Shown in pieces: positions 1 to 8,235 of a DNA stretch of 58,257 nucleotides. The notes under the pieces are model-generated. The model saw only the letters and a list, made by a program, of their open reading frames with translations. It had not been told where the DNA came from and did no database searches. Positions within the stretch are counted from its first letter, which is position 1. Each line of letters starts with the position of its first letter. This stretch comes from Bacilli bacterium (GTDB lineage: Bacteria; Bacillota_I; Bacilli_A; ML615J-28; CAG-313): assembly GCA_017463365.1 (NCBI GenBank), contig JAFTPH010000036.1, positions 1-58,257 on the forward strand, given 5' to 3'. A program made the position numbers and the translations under genes.

Positions 1-73
1 AATATTTTTTAACTTCTGAAGCTACTAAAGCTTCATAAACTTTAAGGGTGAAAGGCCCATTTTTGCGTACCAT
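1..73 (-). CDS. Possible 5' end of a gene running off the window
   Basis: On the minus strand an ATG at 73 opens a frame of 24 codons that stays open to the window edge (it begins MVRKNGPFTL). A TATAAT box lies on the same strand at 102-107, but no ribosome binding site precedes the ATG and I do not recognise the protein. It could equally be chance coding potential in a short intergenic stretch. Confidence 0.2.
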   Translation of the reverse strand, partial: MVRKNGPFTLKVYEALVASEVKKY

Positions 74-180
74 AAATTTATAAAATTGTAATTATAAAAT
101 AATTATAATCTAATTGCTTGATTTATTTATAGTAGGCTTTTTGGAATAACATATTCCTTTATTATTATTCCCGTAATATG
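74..180. other. Intergenic stretch with a perfect 15-bp palindrome
   Basis: Non-coding AT-rich DNA downstream of the recN terminator. It contains a perfect inverted repeat GGAATA-ACA-TATTCC at 143-157, which could be an operator for whatever gene lies to the left. Nothing else is recognisable. Confidence 0.3.
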
Positions 181-222
181 AAAAAAAAGTATCTTTAATA
201 ATTGGTATTAAAGACACTTTTT
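181..222 (-). terminator. Intrinsic terminator of the nusB-recN operon
   Basis: A 17-bp stem (184-200 with 206-222, one G-U pair) and 5-nt loop, followed on the minus strand by a run of T. It lies just after the recN stop. Confidence 0.85.
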
Positions 223-229
223 GTAAATA

Positions 230-1912
230 TTATTTTTTATATGATTTTATCATATCTTCCGCTAAACGTTGTGATGTAATATCGTTAGCTTGTGACGAAA
301 TCATTTTAGCAATTTCTTCTACTCTTTCATCATATGTTAATTCTTTAATCGCTGTAAATGTACGATTATCTTTAACATCTTTACAAATATATAAATGATT
401 GTCAGCGGCTGATGCAACAATAGGCAAGTGGGTAATTGATAAAACTTGAATATCTTTACTAATAATTTTTAGTTTGTCAGCCATACTTCTCGCAACAACG
501 CCACTTACACCAGTATCAATTTCATCAAAAATAATTGTTGATAAACCTAAATTATTTAGTAAATGAACTTTAAAAGCAAGCATTACTCTAGACATTTCCC
601 CACCAGAGGCAACTTTTGATAATTCTTTTAAAGGTTCTCCGACATTGAAGGAAATATAGAAATTAACAAGATCAGCTCCATCATTTTTAAAGATATTATT
701 ATTTAAAGCATCCGTAAATTGATATTCATTAAATCTAATATCTAAATTAACTTTCTCTAAGTGAAGTTGTTTTAAAGTCTCTAAAATGTTCTTTTTAACC
801 ACTTCTGCATTCTTTTTACGACTATTTGTTAACTCAAGTGTTACATTACATAATTCTTTATAAGTTACATTAACTTTTTTAAGATAATCTTCAAGTGTTA
901 AATCATTTTTTTCAAAACCATCAATGCGTTGTTTTAAATCCAGATGATAACTTAATAATTCTTCGAAAGTCATATGATGTTTACGCATTAACTCTTTAAT
1001 ATGAGCATATCTAGCATTTAACTTATCTAACCTAGCTTCATCAAATTCTAAATTATTAATTTTGTTTAACAAGTCTTCTTCTAATGCTTCTAATTCATAA
1101 TATAAATTTTCACATTCTTCAAAACTTTTTTGATAATTATCTGAATAATCTTTTAATTTATTTAAGTTTTGTTTAATACTGTATAGTTCACTAACAATAT
1201 TATTTGTCGAAAATGCTTGTTTTATGTCTTTTAATAATTTAAAAATATTTTCAAAATTATTAAGCTCAGTAATTTCATTTTCAATATCATTTAATTCATT
1301 ATCTTTTAAATCTGCTTTATCTAATTCTTGTAATTGATATTTTAGATAATCTAAGTTTTCTAAATCATCTTTTATACTTTGACTTTTTTCAAGATATTCA
1401 TTTAAAGCATTTTTATATTCTTTTAGTAATTCTTGATAACGCTCTAGTTTTTTTAATGAATCTTGATTATCAATGAAACTAACATAGTTATTAACATCAA
1501 ATAATTTCTTTGTATCAAGTTGCGTATGGATATCAGCTAAATAATAAGCTACTTCTGATAATTGAGATAAAGTTACGACTGAACCATTAATTCTAATTAA
1601 ACTTTTTCCATTATCATTAATTTCTCTTTTAACAACAATCATTCCATCATCAAATGAATCTAAACCATATTCACTAATTATGTTCATAACTTTTTCTCCA
1701 CAATCAGTAAATACACCTTCGACAATGGCTTTTGATGCGCCACTTCTGATCATTGTTGATGATGCACGATTACCAAATAATAATCCAATAGCATCAATAA
1801 TTAATGATTTACCAGCTCCAGTTTCACCAGTTAAAACCGTTAAACCTTTTTTAAAGTCAATATTGATATTATCAATGATTGCGAAATTCTGAACTGTTAG
1901 ACTTGCTAACAT
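230..1912 (-). CDS. recN: DNA repair protein RecN
   Basis: SMC-like ATPase that acts at DNA double-strand breaks in the cytoplasm. The 560-residue length is normal for the family. Walker A is GETGAGKS at residues 29-36, a long central coiled coil follows, and the C-terminal half carries the ABC signature (VASGGEMSR) and Walker B (IIFDEIDTG). It begins 12 nt after dxs with a GGTGAT ribosome site and is the last gene of the nusB-xseA-xseB-dxs-recN operon, ending at a strong terminator. In many Firmicutes ispA, tlyA and argR separate dxs from recN; here they are absent. The identification is secure. Confidence 0.97.
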   Translation of the reverse strand: MLASLTVQNFAIIDNINIDFKKGLTVLTGETGAGKSLIIDAIGLLFGNRASSTMIRSGASKAIVEGVFTDCGEKVMNIISEYGLDSFDDGMIVVKREINDNGKSLIRINGSVVTLSQLSEVAYYLADIHTQLDTKKLFDVNNYVSFIDNQDSLKKLERYQELLKEYKNALNEYLEKSQSIKDDLENLDYLKYQLQELDKADLKDNELNDIENEITELNNFENIFKLLKDIKQAFSTNNIVSELYSIKQNLNKLKDYSDNYQKSFEECENLYYELEALEEDLLNKINNLEFDEARLDKLNARYAHIKELMRKHHMTFEELLSYHLDLKQRIDGFEKNDLTLEDYLKKVNVTYKELCNVTLELTNSRKKNAEVVKKNILETLKQLHLEKVNLDIRFNEYQFTDALNNNIFKNDGADLVNFYISFNVGEPLKELSKVASGGEMSRVMLAFKVHLLNNLGLSTIIFDEIDTGVSGVVARSMADKLKIISKDIQVLSITHLPIVASAADNHLYICKDVKDNRTFTAIKELTYDERVEEIAKMISSQANDITSQRLAEDMIKSYKK

Positions 1913-1924
1913 ATAATCACCACT

Positions 1925-3730
1925 TTACTTTTTTAATTCTTCTAATAGTTTTTTGTAATCTATTTTATGTTTTGTTTTTAATTCTTCGACTTTGCCTGTT
2001 TCTAAATAAGAATCTTCTAAAGCGAAATGCATATATTTTTTATTATATTCTTTGTCAAATAAATATTCTTTTATCTTACTACCTAATGATGATGTTTTAA
2101 TAACTTGTTCATAAACAATTATTTTGTCAGAAACATCAATTATTTCGTCCATTAATTTTTTATCATATGGATTAATAAATCTAGCGTTAACTAAACCTAT
2201 TTTATCAGTTAATCCTTCTTTAATAAGCATAGCATAAATATCATATACATCACTACCATATGTAATGATATTAACGTTATTAAGTTTATTAATTACGTTC
2301 CAAGTACCATATTCAAAATTTTCTAAACTTGAATTTTGTAATAAACACTTAGGATAACGGATAACAAATGGACCATATTTTTTGGTTAACCCTAATTCTA
2401 ATAATTTAATTGCTTCTTCTATACATGAAGGAGCACTAATTGTAAAGTTAGGAATTGACGATAAATAAGCTATATCATAAATCCCTTGATGAGTGTCACC
2501 GTCATCAGCAACAATTCCACTACGATCAACACAGAAAACAACTGGTGATGATGTACGCCCAACATCATGTAATAATTCATCATACGCTCTTTGTAAGAAT
2601 GTTGAATACATAAATACAATAGGATTTAAGCCATTTTCTGCCATTGAACTAGCAATAACAGCAGCATTTTCTTCAGCAATTCCTACATCAATAATATGTT
2701 CCGGGAAACTTGTTACATAAGGTTTTAATCCTGAACCTAAAATCATTGCTGGAGTAATAACATAAATTTTATCATTCTCAACAGTTTTTTGAACTAAAGT
2801 TCTTGATAAATGCTCTCCAACAATTTGTCCACTTGAATTTTTTATAACTCCAGTTTTAATATCAAATGGTAAAACACTATGCCATTTACCATCAACATCT
2901 TTTTCAGCAAATTCATATCCTTTACCTTTTGTAGTTTTAACATGTAAAATTACACTTTGTTTGGCGTTTTTAGCAAAAGTTAAATAATCATTTAATTGAT
3001 TAAAATCATGTCCATCAATTCCTTCAAAATAACGGAATTGTAAAGCTGAAAAAATATTTGGATTTGGATATACAAATGATTTAATTGAACTCTTAACTCT
3101 AAATAAGAAATTTTTTAATACTTTTGGAGCAAATCGATGCTTACGTTTAATTCTAATTTTATTAAATGCTTCAGCTAAAGCACCAACATTTTTAGATACT
3201 CCCATTTCATTATCATTGATAATTATGATAACTTTGCGATCTGGTTTAGTTGCTAAAAAATTCAAAGCTTCAAACGACAAACCATTTGTTACTGAGGCAT
3301 CTCCAATAACTGCAACAATTTCACCAATCGAATCATCATGTTCTTTAGCATAACTTAAACCAATCGCTGCCGAAATAGCAGTTGAACTATGACCAGCTTC
3401 ATAAATGTCATGTTCACTTTCACTTTTTTTAGCAAAGCCACTATATCCATCTAATTTTCTTAAATTTGTTTCGTTAATTAATCTTCCAGTTAATAATTTA
3501 TGAGTATAAGTTTGATGAGATACATCAAAGATGATTTTATCTTTGGGACTATCAAATACTTTATGTAAAGCAATTGTTAATTCAACAATTCCTAAATTTG
3601 ATGATAAATGTCCACCTGTTTTACTAACTGTTTCAATTATATGCGTTCTTATATCTGAAGCTAAACTTTTTAACTCATCTTCAGATTTGTTTTTTAAATC
3701 ACCAAGATTTTTAATTGGTAATTCTTTCAT
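1925..3730 (-). CDS. dxs: 1-deoxy-D-xylulose-5-phosphate synthase
   Basis: Thiamine-diphosphate enzyme that condenses pyruvate and glyceraldehyde-3-phosphate, the first step of the MEP isoprenoid pathway. The 601-residue protein shows the family start (LGDLKNKSEDEL), GGHLSSNLGIVELT, the TPP-binding region GDASVTNG...NDNEMGVS, and the transketolase C-terminal part with DRSGIVADDGDTHQG. The frame is open 12 codons further upstream, but AGGAGG sits 6 nt before the ATG at 3730, so I start there. It lies between xseB and recN, and the ispA neighbour usual in this cluster is missing. Confidence 0.96.
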   Translation of the reverse strand: MKELPIKNLGDLKNKSEDELKSLASDIRTHIIETVSKTGGHLSSNLGIVELTIALHKVFDSPKDKIIFDVSHQTYTHKLLTGRLINETNLRKLDGYSGFAKKSESEHDIYEAGHSSTAISAAIGLSYAKEHDDSIGEIVAVIGDASVTNGLSFEALNFLATKPDRKVIIIINDNEMGVSKNVGALAEAFNKIRIKRKHRFAPKVLKNFLFRVKSSIKSFVYPNPNIFSALQFRYFEGIDGHDFNQLNDYLTFAKNAKQSVILHVKTTKGKGYEFAEKDVDGKWHSVLPFDIKTGVIKNSSGQIVGEHLSRTLVQKTVENDKIYVITPAMILGSGLKPYVTSFPEHIIDVGIAEENAAVIASSMAENGLNPIVFMYSTFLQRAYDELLHDVGRTSSPVVFCVDRSGIVADDGDTHQGIYDIAYLSSIPNFTISAPSCIEEAIKLLELGLTKKYGPFVIRYPKCLLQNSSLENFEYGTWNVINKLNNVNIITYGSDVYDIYAMLIKEGLTDKIGLVNARFINPYDKKLMDEIIDVSDKIIVYEQVIKTSSLGSKIKEYLFDKEYNKKYMHFALEDSYLETGKVEELKTKHKIDYKKLLEELKK

Positions 3731-3740
3731 ACTAACCCTC

Positions 3741-3950
3741 CTAGTTTTGGAAAGGTACCTCTCCATTTGGTGTCATTTTTTTAACTACTACTTCTTTTGC
3801 TTCATCTAATCGTTTACGGCACTCAGCACTAAGTAATAGTCCAGTTTGATATTTTTCAACTGATTCTTCTAATGACAATTCTCCCTTTTCTAATGATTCA
3901 ACAATATCATTTAATTCTTTTAATAATTCCTCAAATTTTTTATTTTGCAT
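3741..3950 (-). CDS. xseB: Exodeoxyribonuclease VII small subunit
   Basis: A 69-residue, mostly helical protein matching XseB (KFEELLKELNDIVESLEKGELSLEESVEKY). It assembles with XseA into exonuclease VII, which degrades single-stranded DNA to oligonucleotides in the cytoplasm. It starts 2 nt after the xseA stop, consistent with translational coupling, and dxs follows 10 nt downstream. Length and position are typical. Confidence 0.95.
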   Translation of the reverse strand: MQNKKFEELLKELNDIVESLEKGELSLEESVEKYQTGLLLSAECRKRLDEAKEVVVKKMTPNGEVPFQN

Positions 3951-3952
3951 AT

Positions 3953-5386
3953 TTATTCTACACTTTCTTCAATTTCATTAATTGATGTTACAACTTTACC
4001 ATCTTTCATACGTACTTCTAATGGTAATGATTTATCTAAATTTTTCACCGTAGAAACTACTTTATTATTTTGATATGTCACCGCATATCCTTTACTCATT
4101 AAATTTAAAGGATTTAAAATAATTGCTTTATCAATTAAAATATCTAGTTTCTTCTCCTTTAATTCTAATGAATGTAGTAAGATGTTTTGAATTTTAAATT
4201 CACAATCGTTTATAAAATTTTCTTTTTTGTTAAATTGTTCAATTAATATTTCACCTTTTAACTTATTATTAATAACTTCATATTGGAGATTATTATTATT
4301 AATTATATTGCGTATAACAACCTTCAAACGTGATTCTAAATTATCTAACGTTTGTTCATAATTAATTAAAATATTTTTTGGCGAATACTTTTCTAATAAT
4401 TGAACTAAAATGCTGTGTTTATTCTCATATTGAGAAAAAATACTTAAATAATTACTGATTCCATATGATTTAACTTTTTGATTCAATAAATTTTCATTAT
4501 TTATAATAATATTATTAATTTTATTATTTAAACGTTCTACATATGAATTAATATTATTCATAATATCTTTCTTCTCTTTAGTTAACACCATTGCAGCTCC
4601 GGTTGGAGTTGGTGCTCTAAATGATGAAACAAAATCACAAATTGTAAAATCCGCATCATGTCCAATTCCAGTTACTGTTGGAATTGGTGAAGCAAATAAC
4701 GTTCTAGCTAACAATTCGTTATTAAAACATGACAAATCTTCATAACTTCCACCACCACGACCAATAATTAATGCATCATAATTACCATCTTGATAAACTT
4801 CTTTCAGTGCTCTTACCAAATCCATCGGAGCATCAAGTCCTTGAACTAATGCCGGATATAAAGTAATTTTAGCCATTGGTAAACGGCGATTAAAGGTTGA
4901 AATAATATCATGGATGGCATCTCCTGTTGCGGCAGTGATGACAGCAACATTCATTGGATATTCTGGAAGTGGTAATTTGTGTCTAATATCAAATAATCCT
5001 TCTTTTTCTAATTTATCTTTTAATTCTAAAAATTCTTGATATAGTTTACCAACACCATCACGTTCAATGTGATTAATAACAATTGAGTAACTTCCTCTTT
5101 TTTCATAAACTTTAACCGTTCCCACAACTCCAACAATAATTCCATCTTCCATATTAAAATCAATGTTTAACATTTGATAGTTGAAAATCATTGCTGAAAT
5201 AACACTATATTCATCTTTTAAAGAAAAATATGCGTGGCGACCTGAAATTTTAAAATTAGAAATTTCTCCACGCAAATATACTTCTTGTAAATGAATATCA
5301 CTGTCAAACTTATAATTAATGTAACGATTTAAAGCTGTAACACTTAAAAACTGAGCGTTACGAAACTTATCTAAATCTACTCGCAT
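3953..5386 (-). CDS. xseA: Exodeoxyribonuclease VII large subunit
   Basis: Catalytic subunit of exonuclease VII, 477 residues. The N-terminal OB-fold region reads VYLRGEISNFKISGRHAYFSLKD. The catalytic domain has VITAATGDAIHDI, DALIIGRGGGSYEDL, and TGIGHDADFTICDFVSSFRAPTPTGAA. A long lysine- and asparagine-rich coiled-coil region and a C-terminal segment with LMSKGYAV follow. It overlaps the end of nusB by 10 nt and abuts xseB. Its own ribosome site is weak, so it probably depends on coupling to nusB. Confidence 0.96.
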   Translation of the reverse strand: MRVDLDKFRNAQFLSVTALNRYINYKFDSDIHLQEVYLRGEISNFKISGRHAYFSLKDEYSVISAMIFNYQMLNIDFNMEDGIIVGVVGTVKVYEKRGSYSIVINHIERDGVGKLYQEFLELKDKLEKEGLFDIRHKLPLPEYPMNVAVITAATGDAIHDIISTFNRRLPMAKITLYPALVQGLDAPMDLVRALKEVYQDGNYDALIIGRGGGSYEDLSCFNNELLARTLFASPIPTVTGIGHDADFTICDFVSSFRAPTPTGAAMVLTKEKKDIMNNINSYVERLNNKINNIIINNENLLNQKVKSYGISNYLSIFSQYENKHSILVQLLEKYSPKNILINYEQTLDNLESRLKVVIRNIINNNNLQYEVINNKLKGEILIEQFNKKENFINDCEFKIQNILLHSLELKEKKLDILIDKAIILNPLNLMSKGYAVTYQNNKVVSTVKNLDKSLPLEVRMKDGKVVTSINEIEESVE

Positions 5387-5841
5387 TTACCTAATAACCC
5401 TTTAATATCGTCTAGTAAACGATTAGTAAATTTTGATTGTGCTTCATCTTCTAAGTTACTATATTCTTTGGTGATTTCAATAGCTTCATCAATAATAATA
5501 CTAGCTGGTGTATTTGTTTCTAATAATTCGTATACAGCAAGTCTAATTATTGCACGATCGACATAAGATAATCTTTCAATCGTATAATTCTTTAAACAAT
5601 TAACAATTACTTCATCAATTCTTTTTAAATTATGTTTAACACCTAATACAAGTTCTTGAACAAAAGGATTATTTTCAAGAATAAACGCTTCTGTTTCTGA
5701 ATCTGTAAGTTCACTATTATAATCAGGATCCATTACAAATTCAATTTTTCTTGATAAATCTTCTAATTCATTATAAGAACTATTTAAATCTAAACTAAAT
5801 AAAATCTTCATTGCGCAAACGCGACAAACATGGCGATTCAT
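5377..5841 (-). CDS. nusB: Transcription antitermination factor NusB
   Basis: All-helical RNA-binding protein that, with NusE/S10, promotes antitermination on rRNA operons. The 154-residue protein has RVCAMKILFSLDL near its start, the central region VQELVLGV, and the family motif YVDRAIIRLAVYEL followed by PASIIIDEAIEI. An earlier in-frame ATG at 5856 overlaps the ribosome site; GGAGGT lies 8 nt before the ATG at 5841, so I start there. It is the first gene of the operon, just downstream of a good sigma-A promoter. Confidence 0.94.
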   Translation of the reverse strand: MNRHVCRVCAMKILFSLDLNSSYNELEDLSRKIEFVMDPDYNSELTDSETEAFILENNPFVQELVLGVKHNLKRIDEVIVNCLKNYTIERLSYVDRAIIRLAVYELLETNTPASIIIDEAIEITKEYSNLEDEAQSKFTNRLLDDIKGLLGKCE

Positions 5842-5868
5842 ATAATATACCTCCATTTTGGTACTCTT

Positions 5869-5897
5869 ATTATACTATAAATTAGAGTTTTTTTCAA
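5869..5897 (-). promoter_or_regulatory. Sigma-A promoter of the nusB operon
   Basis: On the minus strand TTGAAA (5892-5897), a 17-nt spacer and TATAAT (5869-5874). It lies 28 nt from the nusB start and should drive nusB-xseA-xseB-dxs-recN. Confidence 0.75.
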
Positions 5898-5966
5898 GGA
5901 ATGAAATCACTTATTTAAAAAGTTCTTATACACTACAAAATATTCATAGAACTTATAATTTATGAA

Positions 5967-5997
5967 AGAAAAAATCAAAGAATTAATCTTTGATTTT
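5967..5997 (-). terminator. Terminator of the MATE-trmL-small protein operon
   Basis: An 11-bp stem, AAAATCAAAGA (5971-5981) with its complement at 5987-5997, followed on the minus strand by more T. It overlaps the stop codon of the small gene at 5996. Confidence 0.7.
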
Positions 5998-6166
5998 AAC
6001 GTTTATAGTCATCTTCTACATGTTGTGCATATTCTTGATGCAAACGATCATATCTTTCTCGTGCATCAATATAAGTTGCTAGTTCAACATCATTTACTAA
6101 ATCTCGATCAGTTATTAATAACGTCTCATCATTTAGTTTTGATTTATTTTGTTTCTTCTTTTTCAA
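5996..6166 (-). CDS. Small charged protein of unknown function, TTG start
   Basis: A 56-residue hydrophilic protein, lysine-rich at the N-terminus and acidic afterwards (DERYD-like helices, YAQHVEDDYKR at the end), with no membrane segment or cysteine. The frame has an ATG at 6181 that overlaps the ribosome site and another at 6196. A strong GGGAGGA sits 7 nt before a TTG at 6166, so TTG is the likely start. It follows trmL by 46 nt and ends in a terminator, which supports a real gene. I do not recognise the family; it may be a small RNA-associated or regulatory protein, but that is a guess. Confidence 0.6.
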   Translation of the reverse strand: MKKKKQNKSKLNDETLLITDRDLVNDVELATYIDARERYDRLHQEYAQHVEDDYKR

Positions 6167-6212
6167 TTTTATTCCTCCCATAATATTATTAAACATTTGA
6201 GAGAAAATATTA

Positions 6213-6731
6213 TTATTTTAACAACCAATCTTTACCTTTTAAAGTTTCTGGTTCATAACGTGATAAATCATTATAATCTTGTTGTCTTAAAGCTTCAAAA
6301 ATAACTACTGCCGCAACATTACTGATGTTTAATGAGCGAATTTTATCATTAGTTGGAATACGTATACAATCATCTAAATGTTCTCTTAAAATTTCTTTAG
6401 GAACACCAGTTGATTCTTTTCCAATAACAAAATAGTATGTTTCATCATGATTATTTAGTTTTAATTCGTGAGGAGTTTTCATCCCATATCTTGTTAAGAA
6501 ATACATTTTGCCATGATTCTTACTTTTAAAATCTTCCCAATTTTCATACACTTCAAAATCAACATTATCAAAGTAGTTAACTGCACTTCTATGTAAATGG
6601 GCATCTTCTAATTTAAAACCAAGTGGTTTAATGAAGTGTAATTTTGTATCTGTTCCGGCGCAAGTACGCATAATATTTCCGGAATTTTGGGGAATTTCTG
6701 GTTCGTATAATACAATATTATTTTTTGCCAT
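6213..6731 (-). CDS. trmL: tRNA (cytidine(34)-2'-O)-methyltransferase
   Basis: SPOUT-class methyltransferase that 2'-O-methylates the wobble nucleotide of tRNA-Leu, using SAM. The 172-residue protein has all family marks: IVLYEPEIPQNSGNIMRTCAGT at the N-terminus, LHFIKPLGF, FVIGKESTGVP, and the trefoil knot segment IRIPTNDKIRSLNISNVAAVV. The ribosome site AGAGGT precedes the ATG. It lies 12 nt downstream of the MATE transporter gene in the same operon. A tRNA-Leu(CAA), a likely substrate, is encoded at 9821. Confidence 0.94.
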   Translation of the reverse strand: MAKNNIVLYEPEIPQNSGNIMRTCAGTDTKLHFIKPLGFKLEDAHLHRSAVNYFDNVDFEVYENWEDFKSKNHGKMYFLTRYGMKTPHELKLNNHDETYYFVIGKESTGVPKEILREHLDDCIRIPTNDKIRSLNISNVAAVVIFEALRQQDYNDLSRYEPETLKGKDWLLK

Positions 6732-6743
6732 AACTAATACCTC

Positions 6744-8150
6744 TTAAGTAATTTTTTCAAGTCTTTTTTTCATTGTTGAAACACGTGGAAGGAAATCAAC
6801 AAATTGATATAAAATCGTTCCTAAAATGCAAGCTCCAAAATTGCTTACTACCATACAAAGCCATACAGCTTGTTCACCAATATCAAATACATAAAGCATC
6901 AGCAATAATACTGGAACTCTTAAAACCCACAATCTAATTGTTGATAACATTAATGAATAACCTGTTCTTCCTGCTCCTTGGAAACATCCATTAAAACATT
7001 GGAAAATACTCATTAAGGGCAATCCTACCAATAAATAAAATAAATATTTAACACATAAATCTATATCTTCTTGAGCCGGCAAAAAGATTCCAGCAAGTTG
7101 AGGTCTAAATGGTAATAAAATTAAACCACCAATTATTCCTATCATCAACGATAAACACATTGCTACATTAAATGATTTTTTTGCTCTTTTAATATTTCCT
7201 GCTCCAATATTTTGTCCAACAAAAGTCGCAAGTACTGACCCAACTCCCATTGAAGGGAATAATAGCATCGAATTAATACGATTTCCAATCGCAATAGCAC
7301 TTAATATTCCATCATTATAATCAGCAATTACCGAATTAATAATTAAAAATCCTAATGAAGTAAAAGCTTGACTTACAGCTGATGGCCAGGCTAATCTAAA
7401 AATTTGTTTAATTTTGTTAAAATCAAATTTTAAAGATTCTTTTGTTATTCGCATGTCTTTATTTAATCGCATATGAACAATAATAAGTGGAACTAAAATC
7501 ATATTAGCAATTACAGTTGCGTATGCGGCACCTTTTAAATCCATATTTAACACTAAAACAAATATGCAAGTTAAAACAATATTTAAAATAATAGAAATAA
7601 CATTAAAAATAACCGGCATTACTGTATCGCCCATTGATTGTCTAGTAGCTTGATAAGCAAAAAAGATAAATAGTCCTATCATTTCAAAAGATCTAATTCT
7701 TAAATATGCTAAAGAATAATCATATAAATTTGCTTCAGCATTCATCAGTTTTAAAATAGTCGGACATAATAAATAAAGTAAAACATTAAATAAAAGTCCA
7801 ATAATAGTACAAATAATAAGCAATTGTCCACTTATTTTATTGGCATCTTCTTTTTTCTTAGCCCCTATATATTGACTCATTAAAGCTGATCCAGCTATCA
7901 TTACTCCAAGAGCTAAAGCCTGAAAAATCGAAAGTACTGGTCCAACAAATCCGATAGCAGCAATCTGATCACTTACAATATCAGCTGGAGCATCCATTTG
8001 TCCAACCACAAACATATCAACAACATCATGTAATGCTTTAACTATATTATTAAACATAATTGGCAAGGCCAATAAAAAAATGCCTTTTAAAATATTTTTA
8101 TCATATAAAATTCTTTTTTGTTTAATATCTATATTACTAACTGCTTGCAT
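6744..8150 (-). CDS. MATE family efflux transporter
   Basis: Integral membrane protein of 468 residues with about twelve hydrophobic segments in two homologous halves. MATE marks include LALPIMFNNIVKALHDVVDMFVVG near the start, IAAIGFVGP, and in the second half LAWPSAVSQAFTSLGFLIIN with FVGQNIGAGN. Such proteins export cationic drugs or metabolites in exchange for Na+ or H+; the substrate cannot be read from sequence. It is the first gene of a three-gene operon with trmL and a small protein, behind a good promoter. Confidence 0.92.
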   Translation of the reverse strand: MQAVSNIDIKQKRILYDKNILKGIFLLALPIMFNNIVKALHDVVDMFVVGQMDAPADIVSDQIAAIGFVGPVLSIFQALALGVMIAGSALMSQYIGAKKKEDANKISGQLLIICTIIGLLFNVLLYLLCPTILKLMNAEANLYDYSLAYLRIRSFEMIGLFIFFAYQATRQSMGDTVMPVIFNVISIILNIVLTCIFVLVLNMDLKGAAYATVIANMILVPLIIVHMRLNKDMRITKESLKFDFNKIKQIFRLAWPSAVSQAFTSLGFLIINSVIADYNDGILSAIAIGNRINSMLLFPSMGVGSVLATFVGQNIGAGNIKRAKKSFNVAMCLSLMIGIIGGLILLPFRPQLAGIFLPAQEDIDLCVKYLFYLLVGLPLMSIFQCFNGCFQGAGRTGYSLMLSTIRLWVLRVPVLLLMLYVFDIGEQAVWLCMVVSNFGACILGTILYQFVDFLPRVSTMKKRLEKIT

Positions 8151-8172
8151 AATTTAAATCCTCATTGTTATT

Positions 8173-8201
8173 ATTATACACTAATTACAAACATATTACA
8201 A
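8173..8201 (-). promoter_or_regulatory. Sigma-A promoter of the MATE operon
   Basis: Minus strand TTGTAA (8196-8201), a 17-nt spacer and TATAAT (8173-8178), 23 nt from the ATG. Confidence 0.7.
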
Positions 8202-8210
8202 AATTTATGA

Positions 8211-8235
8211 GAAAAAAGAGACTATTAAAGTCTCT
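8211..8235 (-). terminator. Terminator of the 5'-nucleotidase gene
   Basis: A 7-bp stem AGAGACT/AGTCTCT (8217-8223 with 8229-8235), followed on the minus strand by TTTTTT. It overlaps the stop codon of the nucleotidase gene. Confidence 0.8.

Noticed and set aside
5919-5953. Hairpin AAGTTCT...AGAACTT between nusB and the small gene
   Set aside because: The loop is about 20 nt and no T-run follows; it was not called as a terminator.
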